Shown: positions 1 through 8,889, counted from the first letter of the stretch. The stretch is DNA of 64,000 nucleotides from Globodera rostochiensis (GCA_018350325.1 JAEVLN010000024.1:651248-715247); one strand, 5' to 3'. The notes: generated from the sequence alone by a model not told the origin. Program-made: numbers and translations.

Positions 1-1
1 G

Positions 2-220
2 TTATTGACTGAATCGATAGACAACAGTAAAAAAACGTCAGGACCAGTAAATGGACCCCAACAACTCATCTTCAAAGAAGGAGAACAACAACAAGAAGGA
101 GAAGAAGTAAATAAGCAAGAAGAGGGAAAGACATACGAAAAGGATGGTGATAATGGGGAAATTGACAAAACTCTTGATGAGTTCTTTAGCAGTATTAAAG
201 CATCCACAACCATGATGTAA
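2..220 (+). CDS. C-terminal part of an acidic protein (partial, start outside window)
   Basis: An open frame runs in from the window edge and ends at a TAA at 218-220, so only the last 72 residues are visible. They are hydrophilic, very rich in Glu, Gln, Lys and Asn, and end in a short segment around DKTLDEFFSSIK that may form a helix. No ATG is visible, so the true start lies upstream. I do not recognise a family. The gene lies 56 nt before the packaging ATPase start on the same strand, which suggests it belongs to the Polinton morphogenesis block. It could also be a chance extension of a low-complexity tail. Confidence 0.45.
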   Translation, partial: LLTESIDNSKKTSGPVNGPQQLIFKEGEQQQEGEEVNKQEEGKTYEKDGDNGEIDKTLDEFFSSIKASTTMM

Positions 221-233
221 ATGATTCCCCTTC

Positions 234-243
234 ACTATTTAAA
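234..243 (+). promoter_or_regulatory. ACTATTTAAA promoter-like element upstream of the ATPase
   Basis: The 10-mer ACTATTTAAA starts 43 nt before the ATPase ATG at 277. The identical 10-mer occurs at 7876-7885 and 8006-8015, again shortly before ATGs. TATTTAA is a plausible TATA-like core. That it is a promoter is inferred from its recurrence and spacing. Confidence 0.5.
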
Positions 244-276
244 TTGACTTTTTCTTTTCTAAATTCAATCTTCACA

Positions 277-951
277 ATGCTTAACTCGCAAACCTTCAGT
301 AATAAAGATATTTGTTTCAAATTACCTTGTGGGATAATTATTTCTGGGCCCTCGTCATCGGGAAAAACTCAATTTTTATTAAAATTTATTGCTGAATCGG
401 ATCAACTAATTACTCCAAAACCTGTCTCCATACTCTACTGTTTTGGAGAAATGAACTCGACAGTGCCGGTGCTTCAAAAAGCGGGTGTAGATGTTTATGC
501 AGGTGTCCCATCGGAGGAGTTAATTAAACAACTACCCAAGCCTTTGTTGTTAATTCTCGATGATCTAATGCTCAGCATTGAAGAAAGATATCTTTCCGAA
601 TTATTCACCAAAAAATCCCACCACCACAACTTCGCGGTGGTGTTTGTCACTCAAAATTTGTTTGAGCGAAAGATCAAAGTTGCCCGTATGTCCGCCCAAT
701 ACCTTGTATTGATGCGGGCTCCCAACTCACTGTTGTCTATCCGCAACGTTGGAGTCCAACTCTTCCCGCGTCAGCTTGACTTTTTCCTTGATGCCTACCG
801 GAAAGCAACCGCTCGTCCTTATGGCTATTTGCTGATCGATATGCACGCGTCATCAGACCCGGCGCTCCGGCTCCGAACCAGCATAGTTAAAAATGAGCAG
901 GAAGAGGATGAAGGAACAGTTGTATTCATTCCAAAAAATGGAGCAGCATAA
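277..951 (+). CDS. Polinton packaging ATPase (FtsK/HerA-type)
   Basis: This 224-residue P-loop ATPase would pump element DNA into capsids, as in the adenovirus-like and PRD1-like lineage. The Walker A motif GPSSSGKT is at residues 24-31, Walker B LLLILDD ends at residues 95-96, and a sensor-type FVTQN lies near residues 123-127. The length fits Polinton ATPases. A longer frame opens at 244 with TTG, but the first ATG at 277 (caATGctt) lies 43 nt downstream of the start of a promoter-like element and is preferred. The frame is intact. The next gene overlaps its last 59 nt in another frame, typical of the compact layout here. Confidence in the family is high; packaging activity is inferred from the family. 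Confidence 0.9.
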   Translation: MLNSQTFSNKDICFKLPCGIIISGPSSSGKTQFLLKFIAESDQLITPKPVSILYCFGEMNSTVPVLQKAGVDVYAGVPSEELIKQLPKPLLLILDDLMLSIEERYLSELFTKKSHHHNFAVVFVTQNLFERKIKVARMSAQYLVLMRAPNSLLSIRNVGVQLFPRQLDFFLDAYRKATARPYGYLLIDMHASSDPALRLRTSIVKNEQEEDEGTVVFIPKNGAA

Positions 952-1312
952 ACAAGAAATAAAAGTTGGTGAACTGATCAGAGAGAATTCAAATTGGCTT
1001 TGTGCCTTGTCGAAAACGCGATCCACGAAAAAGTGCAAGAAGTTGATCAAAAAAGCGAGCCCCGATCAGTTACTGTCACTAGTGGAAATTTGTTTGAACC
1101 TTGTCGCTTCACGTTTTAAATTGACTACTCGTCAGAAAAAACGGTTAATACCCTATGTAAATATTGTACGCCGGATGAGCAGAGCGAGAAGTGAGCGAGG
1201 CACGAGACGAGTGCTTGTGCAGAAAGGATCGGGATTTGGAGGATTGTTCGCTGCCCTTTTAACACCCGTCTTAATTGAATTAGCCAAATCTGCTGTTTCC
1301 AAAAACGCATAA
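893..1312 (+). CDS. small basic protein with Gly-rich hydrophobic C-terminus; putative minor virion protein
   Basis: A 139-residue protein starting at ATG 893 inside the ATPase gene. The N-terminal two thirds are Lys/Arg-rich. Near residue 112 the composition changes to a Gly/Leu/Ala/Val helix beginning GSGFGGLFAALLTPVL and ending in a short basic tail. Basic proteins with this type of amphipathic GSGF..LL..P segment are common in Polintons and recall membrane-active or core proteins of adenovirus-like virions. The exact homologue is not certain. The frame is intact and the position between ATPase and the proline-rich gene supports a structural role. Confidence 0.65.
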   Translation: MSRKRMKEQLYSFQKMEQHKQEIKVGELIRENSNWLCALSKTRSTKKCKKLIKKASPDQLLSLVEICLNLVASRFKLTTRQKKRLIPYVNIVRRMSRARSERGTRRVLVQKGSGFGGLFAALLTPVLIELAKSAVSKNA

Positions 1313-1347
1313 ATACCGCGCAAAATTGTTTCACATTCATTTATAAA

Positions 1348-2933
1348 ATGGCAAATAAATTTATTCTCATTCCACAAGAAATGTATCGCGGTCTCACTGC
1401 AGCGTCAGACACAGGTGACATCAATTTGGACGCTGTTCGGCACGATTTGGACAAAGCCAGGGGTGAACGGGCAAATCCATCGACAAAAAATGTTCACTAT
1501 AGCCAACAGCTTCGGCGTTATTTACAAATGAGAAAGGAAAATGCGGACAGGCCGACCAAAGTTGAATTAACCAAAGGGATAAGCGTATTGCTTAAACGAG
1601 GTGGGGAAGACGGAGATGGTGAAGTTGTTGGTACCCCACCCGCTCCTCCACCACCACCATCACCACCTCCGCCTGATAAACACACTCGTCGTCACCCAAA
1701 TCCCCAAGACAACAGTCCTTCGCCACATGACAATGGTCCTCCCCCTCGCCCACCACGTCCTCCAAGACCTCGAAAAACTACGTCTTCTCGTCGTAGAATT
1801 GGCCGTTTACAACAAAGGAGGCAAACGCGTCACGATGTACAAAGGCCACCATTACCTCAAGATGTAGCTGCTGCTGCTGCTGCTCCATTACCCGAGAGTG
1901 ATGAAGATGATGACTATATGTTGGAAAGTGGATATAGGCTACCGGCACCCTCCCAATACTACGGAGATTTACCCGTGCTGCCTGACAATGCGAATGAGAT
2001 TGAGGAGATGGATACTGTCCAGCAAATAGCAAAAGAAAATTAAAAAAAAGCCAACCTGAACACGAAGAAAGCAAAAAATACAGGATATGCTACCCCCCTC
2101 GTCCACCTCCTAAGTGGGAACAAAGCAGGAGACGACAACTACAACTGCTACCATCTGCATTTAAACGACCAATTTACACGCCACAGCATGTTTCAAAAAG
2201 TGAAAAACCTGCACCGCCACCGTCTCGTCTTAAGACTAAAATCGAAATATCCCCTCCTCCATATCACCCAATCTTCAAGAGAGAGCCCAAACAGGAACAA
2301 AAACCGCCACCTCTATTCGTTCCAAAAAGAAACCCAAAGTTTGAACCTGACCAACGAACATCAGCATTAAAGCAAGCCGATGCTTCTCCTCCCCCGGGTC
2401 CTCTCGAGGCAGAAGAAGCGGTAACTCCTGTTCCTCAACATAAGAGGGAAACAAAACATAGCCATCAAAAGTATGCCAAAGGACCCATGAGCAGTCGGAA
2501 AAAACATGTGTGGAAGTCAAGAGTAGAGTATTCACCAGAACCGAGTTCCTCAACATCTGCACAGGCTGATCAACGTGAATTATTTTCTATTCCACCAAAT
2601 AGATTAACGATTGCGCAACGAGTTGAACGCATATACACAAAATGCAACCATTATGCCGACCGTATGGGTGTCATAAGGAATAAAATTATAAACAAAGAAA
2701 CTGGCAAACCGTTTGCACGAAGCAACTTGCGAATGGCTATAAAGTATATAATAGACAAGAGAGCAGGCCGGCCAACCATTAGACTACCCGGGGTCAACCA
2801 ATTGGAAAAACAACTTAAATTGGATCCAATTTTGTATTCATGGACCGCTCCGCCAAAGACGCAACTACAGAACACAATAACGAAACCGACGTTCAAGAAA
2901 AACAGAGGGTTTCAACCAACAAAATGGAGCTGA
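1348..2933 (+). pseudogene. large proline-rich Polinton protein of unknown function, broken by one frameshift
   Basis: The N-terminal frame (1348-2040, 231 codons) starts MANKFILIPQEMYRGL and contains a predicted helical region, a Pro/His-rich stretch, a poly-Ala run and an acidic patch. It stops at TAA 2041-2043, where an A8 run (2042-2049) begins. The next frame is open without a stop from 2043 to 2933 and has the same Pro-rich style followed by a well-ordered basic C-terminal domain (about 2580-2860). A single one-base change in the A-run would explain the break; no gap is needed. A second possibility is a separate downstream gene starting at ATG 2487. I know the N-terminal type from other nematode and arthropod Polintons only as an uncharacterised conserved protein. 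The last codons overlap the integrase start region. Confidence 0.7.
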
Positions 2934-4005
2934 TCAATGAAGCCCTTGACAAGTTGTACAACGATCCGTCATCTCCGGCGGCGTTTGCAGGTGTCACCGC
3001 ACTGTGGAAAGAGGCACGAAAAAATATCAAATATTTACGAAAAAAAGACGTGCAGAATTATTTGGAGGGGCATCGCACATACACATTGATGCGCCCCCGC
3101 AGGGTGCGCTTTCCGAGGGCAAAAACCGTAGCTGCAGGATTTATGACTGATGTACAAGTGGATTTGGCCGACTTTCAGCTCTTTCGCGCCACAATCGAGG
3201 TCATCGCTACATGCTTGTAGCCATTGATGTTTTATCCAAACTTTCGTTCGTTGTTCCATTAAAAAACAAGAGGGCCGAAGAGATGCTCGAGGCATTCAAA
3301 CAACTCGTTGATCAAATGCCTATGGTTCCGCATCGCATTTTCTCCGACAAAGGCACTGAGTTCAAGAACAAACTACTCAAAGAATTTTTCAAAGACCATG
3401 AAATTGAGAAACATGAGCCAGTGCATTCGTCCTTCAAAGCATCAATTGCCGAGCGGGCAATCAGAAATGTGAAACAGAGAATATATAGATATTTTGCAGA
3501 GAAGCAGACAATGAATTGGGTAGATACAGTGCAGGAAATTGTAGATGGTATTAACAGGTCACCGTCACGTGTTCATGGAATGAGGCCAATTGATGTAAAT
3601 TTTTCAAATGCACAAAGAGTGTGGAATCGTATGTATCGAAGACCCATGCCCGACAGTAAGGGACCTCCCCGTTTTCACAAAGACGAGTTTGTGCGCATGA
3701 GTCGTGAAAAGGGACAGTTTGAGAAAGGGTATTTGCCAAATTACGGGGATGAAATTTTGGAGGTGGATGAGGTGTTGAAGAAAGTGCGCCCCGTTCGCTA
3801 CAAACTACGAGACGACAAGGGCGAAAAATTCAGGGGCAGCTTTTATGGACAGGAGCTGGCGCATGTAAGAAAAAACGAGAAAACGAGTTACAGAATTGAG
3901 AAGGTGATTCGTAAAAGAAAGAAATCGGATGGAACAACAGAGATGCTTGTCAAATTCGTTGGATACCCCACTCGAGAGTGGATCAATGAGTCTCAACTTG
4001 TATAA
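2840..4005 (+). pseudogene. retroviral-type integrase (rve) with C-terminal chromodomain, one frameshift
   Basis: This gene would insert the linear element into host DNA. It starts at ATG 2840 or, more conservatively, ATG 2924, just before the conserved-looking helical N-terminus MELINEALDKLY. The core DDE triad is visible: Asp in QVDLAD (codon 3161), Asp in IFSDKGTEF (codon 3346) and Glu in SIAERA (codon 3451), with 34 residues between the last two. The C-terminus (about 3889-4002) is a chromodomain of the pattern YRIEKVI..RKKSDGTTEMLVKF.GY...EW, typical of Polinton integrases. The frame changes by -1 between about 3173 and 3190: the upstream frame ends at TAG 3218-3220, while the downstream frame already encodes the matching RHNRGHRYMLVAID segment. 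So either the gene is broken or one base is missing from the assembly. Confidence 0.88.
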
Positions 4006-4008
4006 AAG
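4001..4008 (+). promoter_or_regulatory. TATA box (TATAAAAG) of the penton-like gene
   Basis: TATAAAAG lies 48 nt upstream of ATG 4049. It overlaps the integrase stop codon (taa, 4003-4005), so the promoter is embedded in the end of the preceding gene. Confidence 0.55.
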
Positions 4009-4572
4009 CAATAGCAATTGTAATTTGTTATCATTTATATATAATAAAATGTCTTCAAATAGCTTCTTTGTGTATTTGCCTAGCAATGTTACGGATTATC
4101 CGGACAATAAACCAAACAAATTCCGAGTACGTCTACCAAAATCTTTGTTTTTTAATGGATCCTGGGTTTGCGGTTTACACAGCATCAGCTACCCCTACTC
4201 GTGGCATTCAACCATTGGCACCTTGGATGATCAATGGATAAATCTTCATTTTTGGGACGTGCATGAACCGTCAAATACAGAAGAAGAGTTTAGGCAACGA
4301 GTGATCCGGCTACCAGTTCCTAAGGCATCACTCAGAAAGGTTGACCAGCTAAGAGGTTTTCTTGCTGCTACATTGAAGCACCACAGTAAACTGATACAAT
4401 CTTTGATCGAAAACGTAAAGACTGAAGAATTTGTTCAAAGACCAGAGCTGCTCAGTTCGTCGCCACGTCGCAAGAGGGCTGCAACAGAGTTGCCTTTAGC
4501 ATCAATAAATGAAGAAAATGAAGCAGAGCTTCCGTCTCCTCCGCGATTTAATGACACCAAAAAACCAGACCA

Positions 4573-5400
4573 TCTAGTCCACCAGCCTCTCCACCACTAG
4601 CCTCTCCACCACCTTCCTCTCCACCACCAGCCTCTCCCCCACCACCCCCACCATCGCCAGCGAAACCTGCTTCACCACTAGAAAAACCAGCCCCTCCGCC
4701 ATCTGTAAAGCTAGACAATACGACAAAAGCGAAACCATCCTCTACACCAGCAAAACCCACCCCTCCACCAATAAAAACTACCCCGCCATCGCCAGAAAAA
4801 CCAACCCCTCCTCCACCAACCCCGTCATCACCAGTAAAAGCCACCTCTCCCCTACCAGCCCAGCCATCGCCAACAAAACCCACCCCTCCCCCAATAAAAA
4901 CTACCAAGCCATCGCCAGCAAAACCCACCCCTCCACCAATAAAAACTACCCAACCATCGCCTGCGAAACCGACCCCTCCCCCACCACCCCCGCCATCGCC
5001 AGCGAAACCGACCCCTCCACTAGAAAAACCAGCCCACCCGCCATCTGTAAAGCTAGACAATACGACAAAAGCGAAACCGACCCCTCCCCCAATTAAAACT
5101 ACACCGCCAGCACCCGCAAAACCGACACCTCCCCCACCAGCCCCGCCATCGCCACCAAAACCAATCCCTCCATTAATAAAAACTACCCCACCATCGCCAG
5201 CAAAAACAGCCTCTCCACTACCAAAAACTACCCAACCATCGCCTGCGAAACCGACCCCTCCCCCACCAACCCCACCATCGCCAACAAAACCAATCCCTCC
5301 ACTACCAAAAATTACCCCACCATCGCCAGCGAAAACAGCCTCTCCACTACCAGCCTCCCCACCACCAGCTCCGCCACCACCCTTTGCAACAAATACAGCT
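4573..5400 (+). repeat. degenerate tandem repeats coding a proline-rich linker
   Basis: About 830 nt of imperfect repeats code SPAKPTPPP- and IKTTPPSPAKP-type units. A longer block (coding LEKPA.PPSVKLDNTTKAK) occurs nearly identically at about 4678 and 5021, so units were copied in groups of roughly 340 nt as well as singly. The repeats sit between two folded domains of the penton-like protein and would form an extended, protease-sensitive stalk or linker. The region has no stop in the coding frame. The long opposite-strand frame here is a by-product of the composition. Confidence 0.85.
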
Positions 5401-6044
5401 ACACCAGCAGACGATGAGGAACTGTATTTTGATTTACTTAAAGAACCAAAAGAGTTGCCAAGTTGGAAAAATCCAATTGATGAACTTTTTTCGAGAGCTC
5501 TAAAGCCAGAAGAGAAAGGTCGTACAACGCAAGTTCTAGATATTTTGCTTGGTGAAGGGCATGAAGACGATGACAAATTAAAAATTAATGCCTTACAATA
5601 CATTAAACTAATGATTGACGCAATCGAGATTCAATACCACCCAGACTTTGAGCGCTTCCAACTAATTAACAATAACCTAGGCATCCATCATGTATCTTTT
5701 TCACCTCAGCTTGGCTATGTTCTCGGTTTTGAAAATGCACAATATGTAAAACCCAATGAAATTGCAAAATATGGATGTGATTTGCGCGGCGGCATCTCAA
5801 ACTTTGCTGTTTATTCAAAAGGATTCGACCGAGAATATTATCATCGGAAATTCGCTGAGTTCATTGCTTCGGGTCGTGTCAATCAGCGGTGCCATCCCTG
5901 GTGAGTACAATGAGAAGATTTACGATTCGCCAATATTCGCACGGGTCTTGCCCCGGGAGATTAATGAAATAGAGATTGAATTACGCACAATGGACAAAGG
6001 CCGGCTTGTCCCATTCGCCTATGGGACAACAATGGTTGTGTTAT

Positions 6045-6051
6045 TATTTAA
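6045..6051 (+). promoter_or_regulatory. TATTTAA element before the basic virion-like gene
   Basis: TATTTAA lies 56 nt before ATG 6101, inside the last codons of the penton-like gene. The core and spacing match the ACTATTTAAA elements elsewhere, but the flanks differ, so this is a weak call. Confidence 0.3.
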
Positions 6052-6100
6052 GAAAGTGATAAATTTTTGAATTCATTCATTTTTGTATTCATTTGATAAA

Positions 6101-6568
6101 ATGGTTCATATTGTGTTTGATCCAAGAATTACCGAATATGATGAGTATGTGCAGTACGGTAGCGGCATAGACAAAGATGATTTCGACTACTTTAGAGGTT
6201 CTAGCCCTTTTCAGAGAGGATACGGTATTCAACGGGGGGCGGGAGTGGGGGATGTTTTTCGGGGGCTGTGGCGCTTCTTCCTACCCATTCTTCGCCGCGT
6301 TGGCACCACAGTAGGGTCGGAGGCACTGAGCACCGGACAACGAGTCTTAGAGCGAGTCGGAAATGAGGGAGTACCGTTGAAGGAAGCACTGGTCAGTGAA
6401 GGCAAGAGGGGAATTGACACTGTATTGGAAAAGGGCGGTTTACCCAAACAGTTTGGAAAGGGTATAAAAAGAAGAAGAAAATTACCCAGCCATCAGACGT
6501 TGATAGGAAGAACAATTAAAAAGCCGATAAGGAAACGTGTACGATCAGACGCCTTTGGGCTTTATTGA
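6101..6568 (+). CDS. small Gly/Arg-rich basic protein; putative minor virion protein
   Basis: A 155-residue protein from ATG 6101 (ttgataaaATGg). An acidic/aromatic start with YGSGIDKDDFDYFRG leads into a Gly-rich segment (RGYGIQRGAGVGDVFRGL), an amphipathic helix (WRFFLPILRRVGTTVG) and a strongly basic tail (KGIKRRRKLP, KKPIRKRVR). Small proteins with this order, just before the major capsid gene, are recurrent in Polintons and adenovirus-like elements, where such proteins bind DNA or membranes in the virion core. The specific role is inferred. The stop codon at 6566-6568 is only two bases before the next ATG. Confidence 0.7.
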   Translation: MVHIVFDPRITEYDEYVQYGSGIDKDDFDYFRGSSPFQRGYGIQRGAGVGDVFRGLWRFFLPILRRVGTTVGSEALSTGQRVLERVGNEGVPLKEALVSEGKRGIDTVLEKGGLPKQFGKGIKRRRKLPSHQTLIGRTIKKPIRKRVRSDAFGLY

Positions 6569-6570
6569 AT

Positions 6571-7884
6571 ATGGCTTTCCACAAAATTGATAATGACAGT
6601 GTTAACTCAATCACAAATGCTTTGGATTTATTCCGAATTCCGCCAACAAACGTGAGCGTGTCATCATCAAAAGTGTTTGAACTGTTGACCAGCAATCCGC
6701 TGACGGATACCCCCTACCATTTCAAACTGCACTCCAGCCAAAATTTTATTGACTTGTCCAAATGCTACTTGCTCACCGAGTTTCGCATCCGAAAGGAAAA
6801 CGCAAATGGTCAGCTGGTCAATCTTGAAACTGGTGATAACGCTGTTTTCCCCATTCAAATGATTGGGCAAACATTTATTCGAAACATTCGCATGAGTATC
6901 AATGGCCGTGAAATTTTCAATACAAACTCTTTGATGGCTTACAAGACTTATTTTTCACATGAACTCTCATATTCTACAACAGCAAAGGATTCCCATTTGA
7001 ATGCCGCTGGTTACTATAGGGACCCTGGACCAACACTTGAGGACGGGACGGGGTGTGTTGCCCGCCGTAATCTGTTTGAAGGCAGCAAAACAGCACAATT
7101 TATTGCAAAAATCGATGCAGACTTATTTAACCAGCCCCTCTACCTAATAAACTTTTGCGAATTGGATGTTGAAATTATACCCAACGATAATGACTTTTTG
7201 CTTATTGGTCTCAATGCACCAGCGCGCTATCGCTTTGAAGTGACCGGACTGAAAATGTATGTAAAGAAGGTGTCGTTGATGGACGGGCTAGCTTTGGACA
7301 TTGCGCGAAAACTTGAACTAAAACCAGCGAGATACGCAGTGAGGAAGACAATGATGAAGTCAATGTTTATCAGTCAGGGTAGGTTTGAGTTTACCTCAAA
7401 CATTTTTATGGATCAAATCCCACGCCGTGTTATATTGGGATTGGTTGCCAACGAAGACTACGTCGGCACCTCTGCGCGAAGTCCCTTCAACTTTCAGCCG
7501 TTTAATGTGCGCGAAATCTCCATTGTTGCCAATGGACGATCTTATCCTCAAGCACCATACGACCTGGATTACCCTAACAAGAAATATGTACGTGCGTTCA
7601 ATGACATGAACGAGGCGGTTGGGTTTGCCAACACAACAGAAAGCAACGGTATAACTTTTGAGCAGTATGGAACAACTCATTGTATTTACGTGTTCAATAT
7701 GACCAGCAGCGGGGACGATCAGGCGGGGCTTTTTGACTTGATTAAAAATGGAACGACAGCAGTGTGCATCAAATTCAGCCACGCTGTACCACTTGGAGGC
7801 ATAATGTTGGTGGTGATGGGGGAATGCGACTCTCTTGTGATGTTGGATAAAAATCGATCAATAAGTAGTGACATCACTATTTAA
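6571..7884 (+). CDS. Polinton major capsid protein (double jelly-roll)
   Basis: An intact 437-residue frame from ATG 6571, two bases after the preceding stop. Length, position and motifs fit the double-jelly-roll major capsid protein of Polintons: an N-terminal segment with SSKVFELLTSNPLTD, a strand pattern around FKLHSSQNFIDLSKCYLL, the turn FIRNIRMSINGREIFN, and the C-terminal hydrophobic strand ending VPLGGIMLVVMGECDSLVML. Trimers of this fold build icosahedral capsids in the PRD1/adenovirus lineage. The stop codon lies inside an ACTATTTAAA element that could drive the next gene. Roughly the last 28 codons are duplicated downstream. Confidence 0.88.
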   Translation: MAFHKIDNDSVNSITNALDLFRIPPTNVSVSSSKVFELLTSNPLTDTPYHFKLHSSQNFIDLSKCYLLTEFRIRKENANGQLVNLETGDNAVFPIQMIGQTFIRNIRMSINGREIFNTNSLMAYKTYFSHELSYSTTAKDSHLNAAGYYRDPGPTLEDGTGCVARRNLFEGSKTAQFIAKIDADLFNQPLYLINFCELDVEIIPNDNDFLLIGLNAPARYRFEVTGLKMYVKKVSLMDGLALDIARKLELKPARYAVRKTMMKSMFISQGRFEFTSNIFMDQIPRRVILGLVANEDYVGTSARSPFNFQPFNVREISIVANGRSYPQAPYDLDYPNKKYVRAFNDMNEAVGFANTTESNGITFEQYGTTHCIYVFNMTSSGDDQAGLFDLIKNGTTAVCIKFSHAVPLGGIMLVVMGECDSLVMLDKNRSISSDITI

Positions 7885-7885
7885 A
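7876..7885 (+). promoter_or_regulatory. ACTATTTAAA element overlapping the capsid gene stop
   Basis: The 10-mer contains the TAA stop of the capsid gene (7882-7884) and starts 56 nt upstream of ATG 7932. It is identical to the elements at 234 and 8006. Confidence 0.5.
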
Positions 7886-8005
7886 CCTTGCTTTTAGCCA
7901 TTTCATTTCATTTCAAATAAAAAATAAAGGAATGATTCGGATTGTGATGGGCAAATGTGAAGCATTTGTGATGCTTGATAGAACTGATCGATTAGTAACG
8001 GCGCT

Positions 8006-8015
8006 ACTATTTAAA
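8006..8015 (+). promoter_or_regulatory. ACTATTTAAA element before the membrane-protein gene
   Basis: Third exact copy of the 10-mer, starting 49 nt before ATG 8055. It helps decide that 8055, not the in-frame ATG 7932, is the functional start of the next gene. Confidence 0.55.
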
Positions 8016-8054
8016 CACTCCATTTACACATTTTCATTTAATTATAGAATAAAA

Positions 8055-8510
8055 ATGTATTCATTAAAAGTTGCACTTGTATTACTCTTTCTTCGAATTT
8101 CTCTCCACGTCTTTGGCGAAGAAGAAGAGGTGCTTCCACCGTATCAGGAATATTTGAAAAGAATTGAACACCGTCGTTTGTCCAACACCATTATTCCCAC
8201 CACTACCCAGCCGTCCACTACCACCTCTTCAGCATTACCAAAGCTTGAAAAACTTGTCGTCGACGAGTCGATAGCTGCAATTGCTCCTCCCCTAATTCAG
8301 CTGTGTAAAGACACAACAAATGAAACCAATTTATATCAGCAAACCATATGTTGGGCTCTTTTTGCACTTTACTTGATGGTCATTGTCAGTCTAATACTAC
8401 AACAACTCTGTTCACTTTTTTGGATGAAGAATGGACAGCACTCAAATATCGACAATTTTGAAACAAAATCGGCGAACCGCGCGAGTATTTCGAGGTTGCT
8501 TCGCCAGTGA
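8055..8510 (+). CDS. small secreted/membrane protein (signal peptide + one TM helix), unknown function
   Basis: A 151-residue protein from ATG 8055. Residues 1-19 (MYSLKVALVLLFLRISLHV) look like a signal peptide. A Ser/Thr/Pro-rich stretch follows (TTTQPSTTTSS) that could be O-glycosylated, then a hydrophobic helix (WALFALYLMVIVSLIL) and a short cytoplasmic-type tail. The frame also extends upstream to ATG 7932 through the duplicated capsid tail, but that start would hide the signal peptide. Type I topology is inferred. I do not recognise a family; it could act on host membranes, entry or egress. The protease gene starts inside its last 80 nt in another frame. Confidence 0.6.
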   Translation: MYSLKVALVLLFLRISLHVFGEEEEVLPPYQEYLKRIEHRRLSNTIIPTTTQPSTTTSSALPKLEKLVVDESIAAIAPPLIQLCKDTTNETNLYQQTICWALFALYLMVIVSLILQQLCSLFWMKNGQHSNIDNFETKSANRASISRLLRQ

Positions 8511-8889
8511 CCAACTGCCATCACCCACCACACTACAGTACCCCGCAGCGCTCGTTGTTAACAGAGACCCCCACTACAAGGACGGCTCCCATTGGTGCAC
8601 AATTTATGCAAAGGGAATGGATTCAACGGTGATTTATTTTGATAGTTTAACTCTACAGATTCCACCAATCATCATGTCCTCTTTTTTGAGCAAATTTTCA
8701 AAAGGGATTAGGAAAAACACCATCCCATATCAGTCTCAATTAGTCTCAACTTGTGTAGAGCACTGCATTGATTTTATTTATCACATGTCCCATGGCCATT
8801 CTTTTGATCAGTTTATTGATGTATTAAATAATTGCACAAATTCCGACGCTTATGCATTAACAATCGTAAATAAAATGATAAATCAGTGA
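8431..8889 (+). CDS. adenain-like cysteine protease (Ulp1/C5 fold), maturation protease
   Basis: This intact 152-residue protein would cleave capsid precursors, as in adenoviruses and other Polintons. The catalytic layout H...D...Q...C is visible: His54 in GSHWCTIY, Asp71 in VIYFDSL, Gln103 in YQSQLVSTC and the nucleophile Cys108. The residue after Cys108 is Val where the family usually has Gly, which is slightly odd. The gene overlaps the membrane-protein gene by 80 nt. Its stop TGA (8887-8889) is directly followed by the stop of a convergent minus-strand gene, the two stops forming the palindrome TGATCA. Confidence 0.85.
   Translation: MDSTQISTILKQNRRTARVFRGCFASDQLPSPTTLQYPAALVVNRDPHYKDGSHWCTIYAKGMDSTVIYFDSLTLQIPPIIMSSFLSKFSKGIRKNTIPYQSQLVSTCVEHCIDFIYHMSHGHSFDQFIDVLNNCTNSDAYALTIVNKMINQ

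Larger units (their letters stand above)
4049..6070 (+). pseudogene. penton-like minor capsid protein with proline-rich insert, two frameshifts
   Basis: ATG 4049 in the context ataataaaATG opens a domain starting MSSNSFFVYLPSNVTDYP, with the W.CGL.SISYPYSW pattern familiar from Polinton minor capsid (penton) proteins. Near the A6 run at 4559-4564 the reading moves by -1 into a frame that is open from about 4552 to 5902. This frame holds about 275 residues of Pro-rich repeats and then a folded domain with LGYVLGFENAQY. A second shift, at about 5814-5835, moves to the frame ending FAYGTTMVVLLFKK at 6070; the IIIGNSLSSLLRVV segment is in that last frame. Together the three pieces make one protein with an N-terminal domain, a long flexible linker and a C-terminal jelly-roll-like domain. 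Both breaks are seen directly. The capsid role is inferred from the family and from position before the major capsid gene. Confidence 0.75.
7801..8015 (+). repeat. diverged tandem duplication of the capsid gene tail plus promoter element
   Basis: The end of the capsid gene (about 7801-7885) and the stretch 7932-8015 are diverged copies. Both code (I/V)VMG.C...VMLD and end in a sequence finishing ACTATTTAAA. The second copy has its own ATG (7932) and is in frame with the following membrane-protein gene, but no longer belongs to a capsid gene. It reads as a remnant of a tandem duplication that also duplicated the promoter. Confidence 0.7.

Noticed and set aside
2031..2050. Programmed -1 frameshift at the A8 run
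   Set aside because: The stop codon precedes most of the A-run and no X XXY YYZ heptamer lies in frame, so a mutation or base-call error is more likely.
4548..5603. 351-codon minus-strand ORF, Gly/Val-rich
   Set aside because: It is the antisense of the proline-rich linker repeat; its Gly-rich composition simply mirrors the Pro codons of the sense frame.
7932..8054. ATG 7932 as the start of the membrane protein
   Set aside because: It would place a copied capsid tail before the signal peptide; a promoter-like element lies between 7932 and 8055, so 8055 is preferred.
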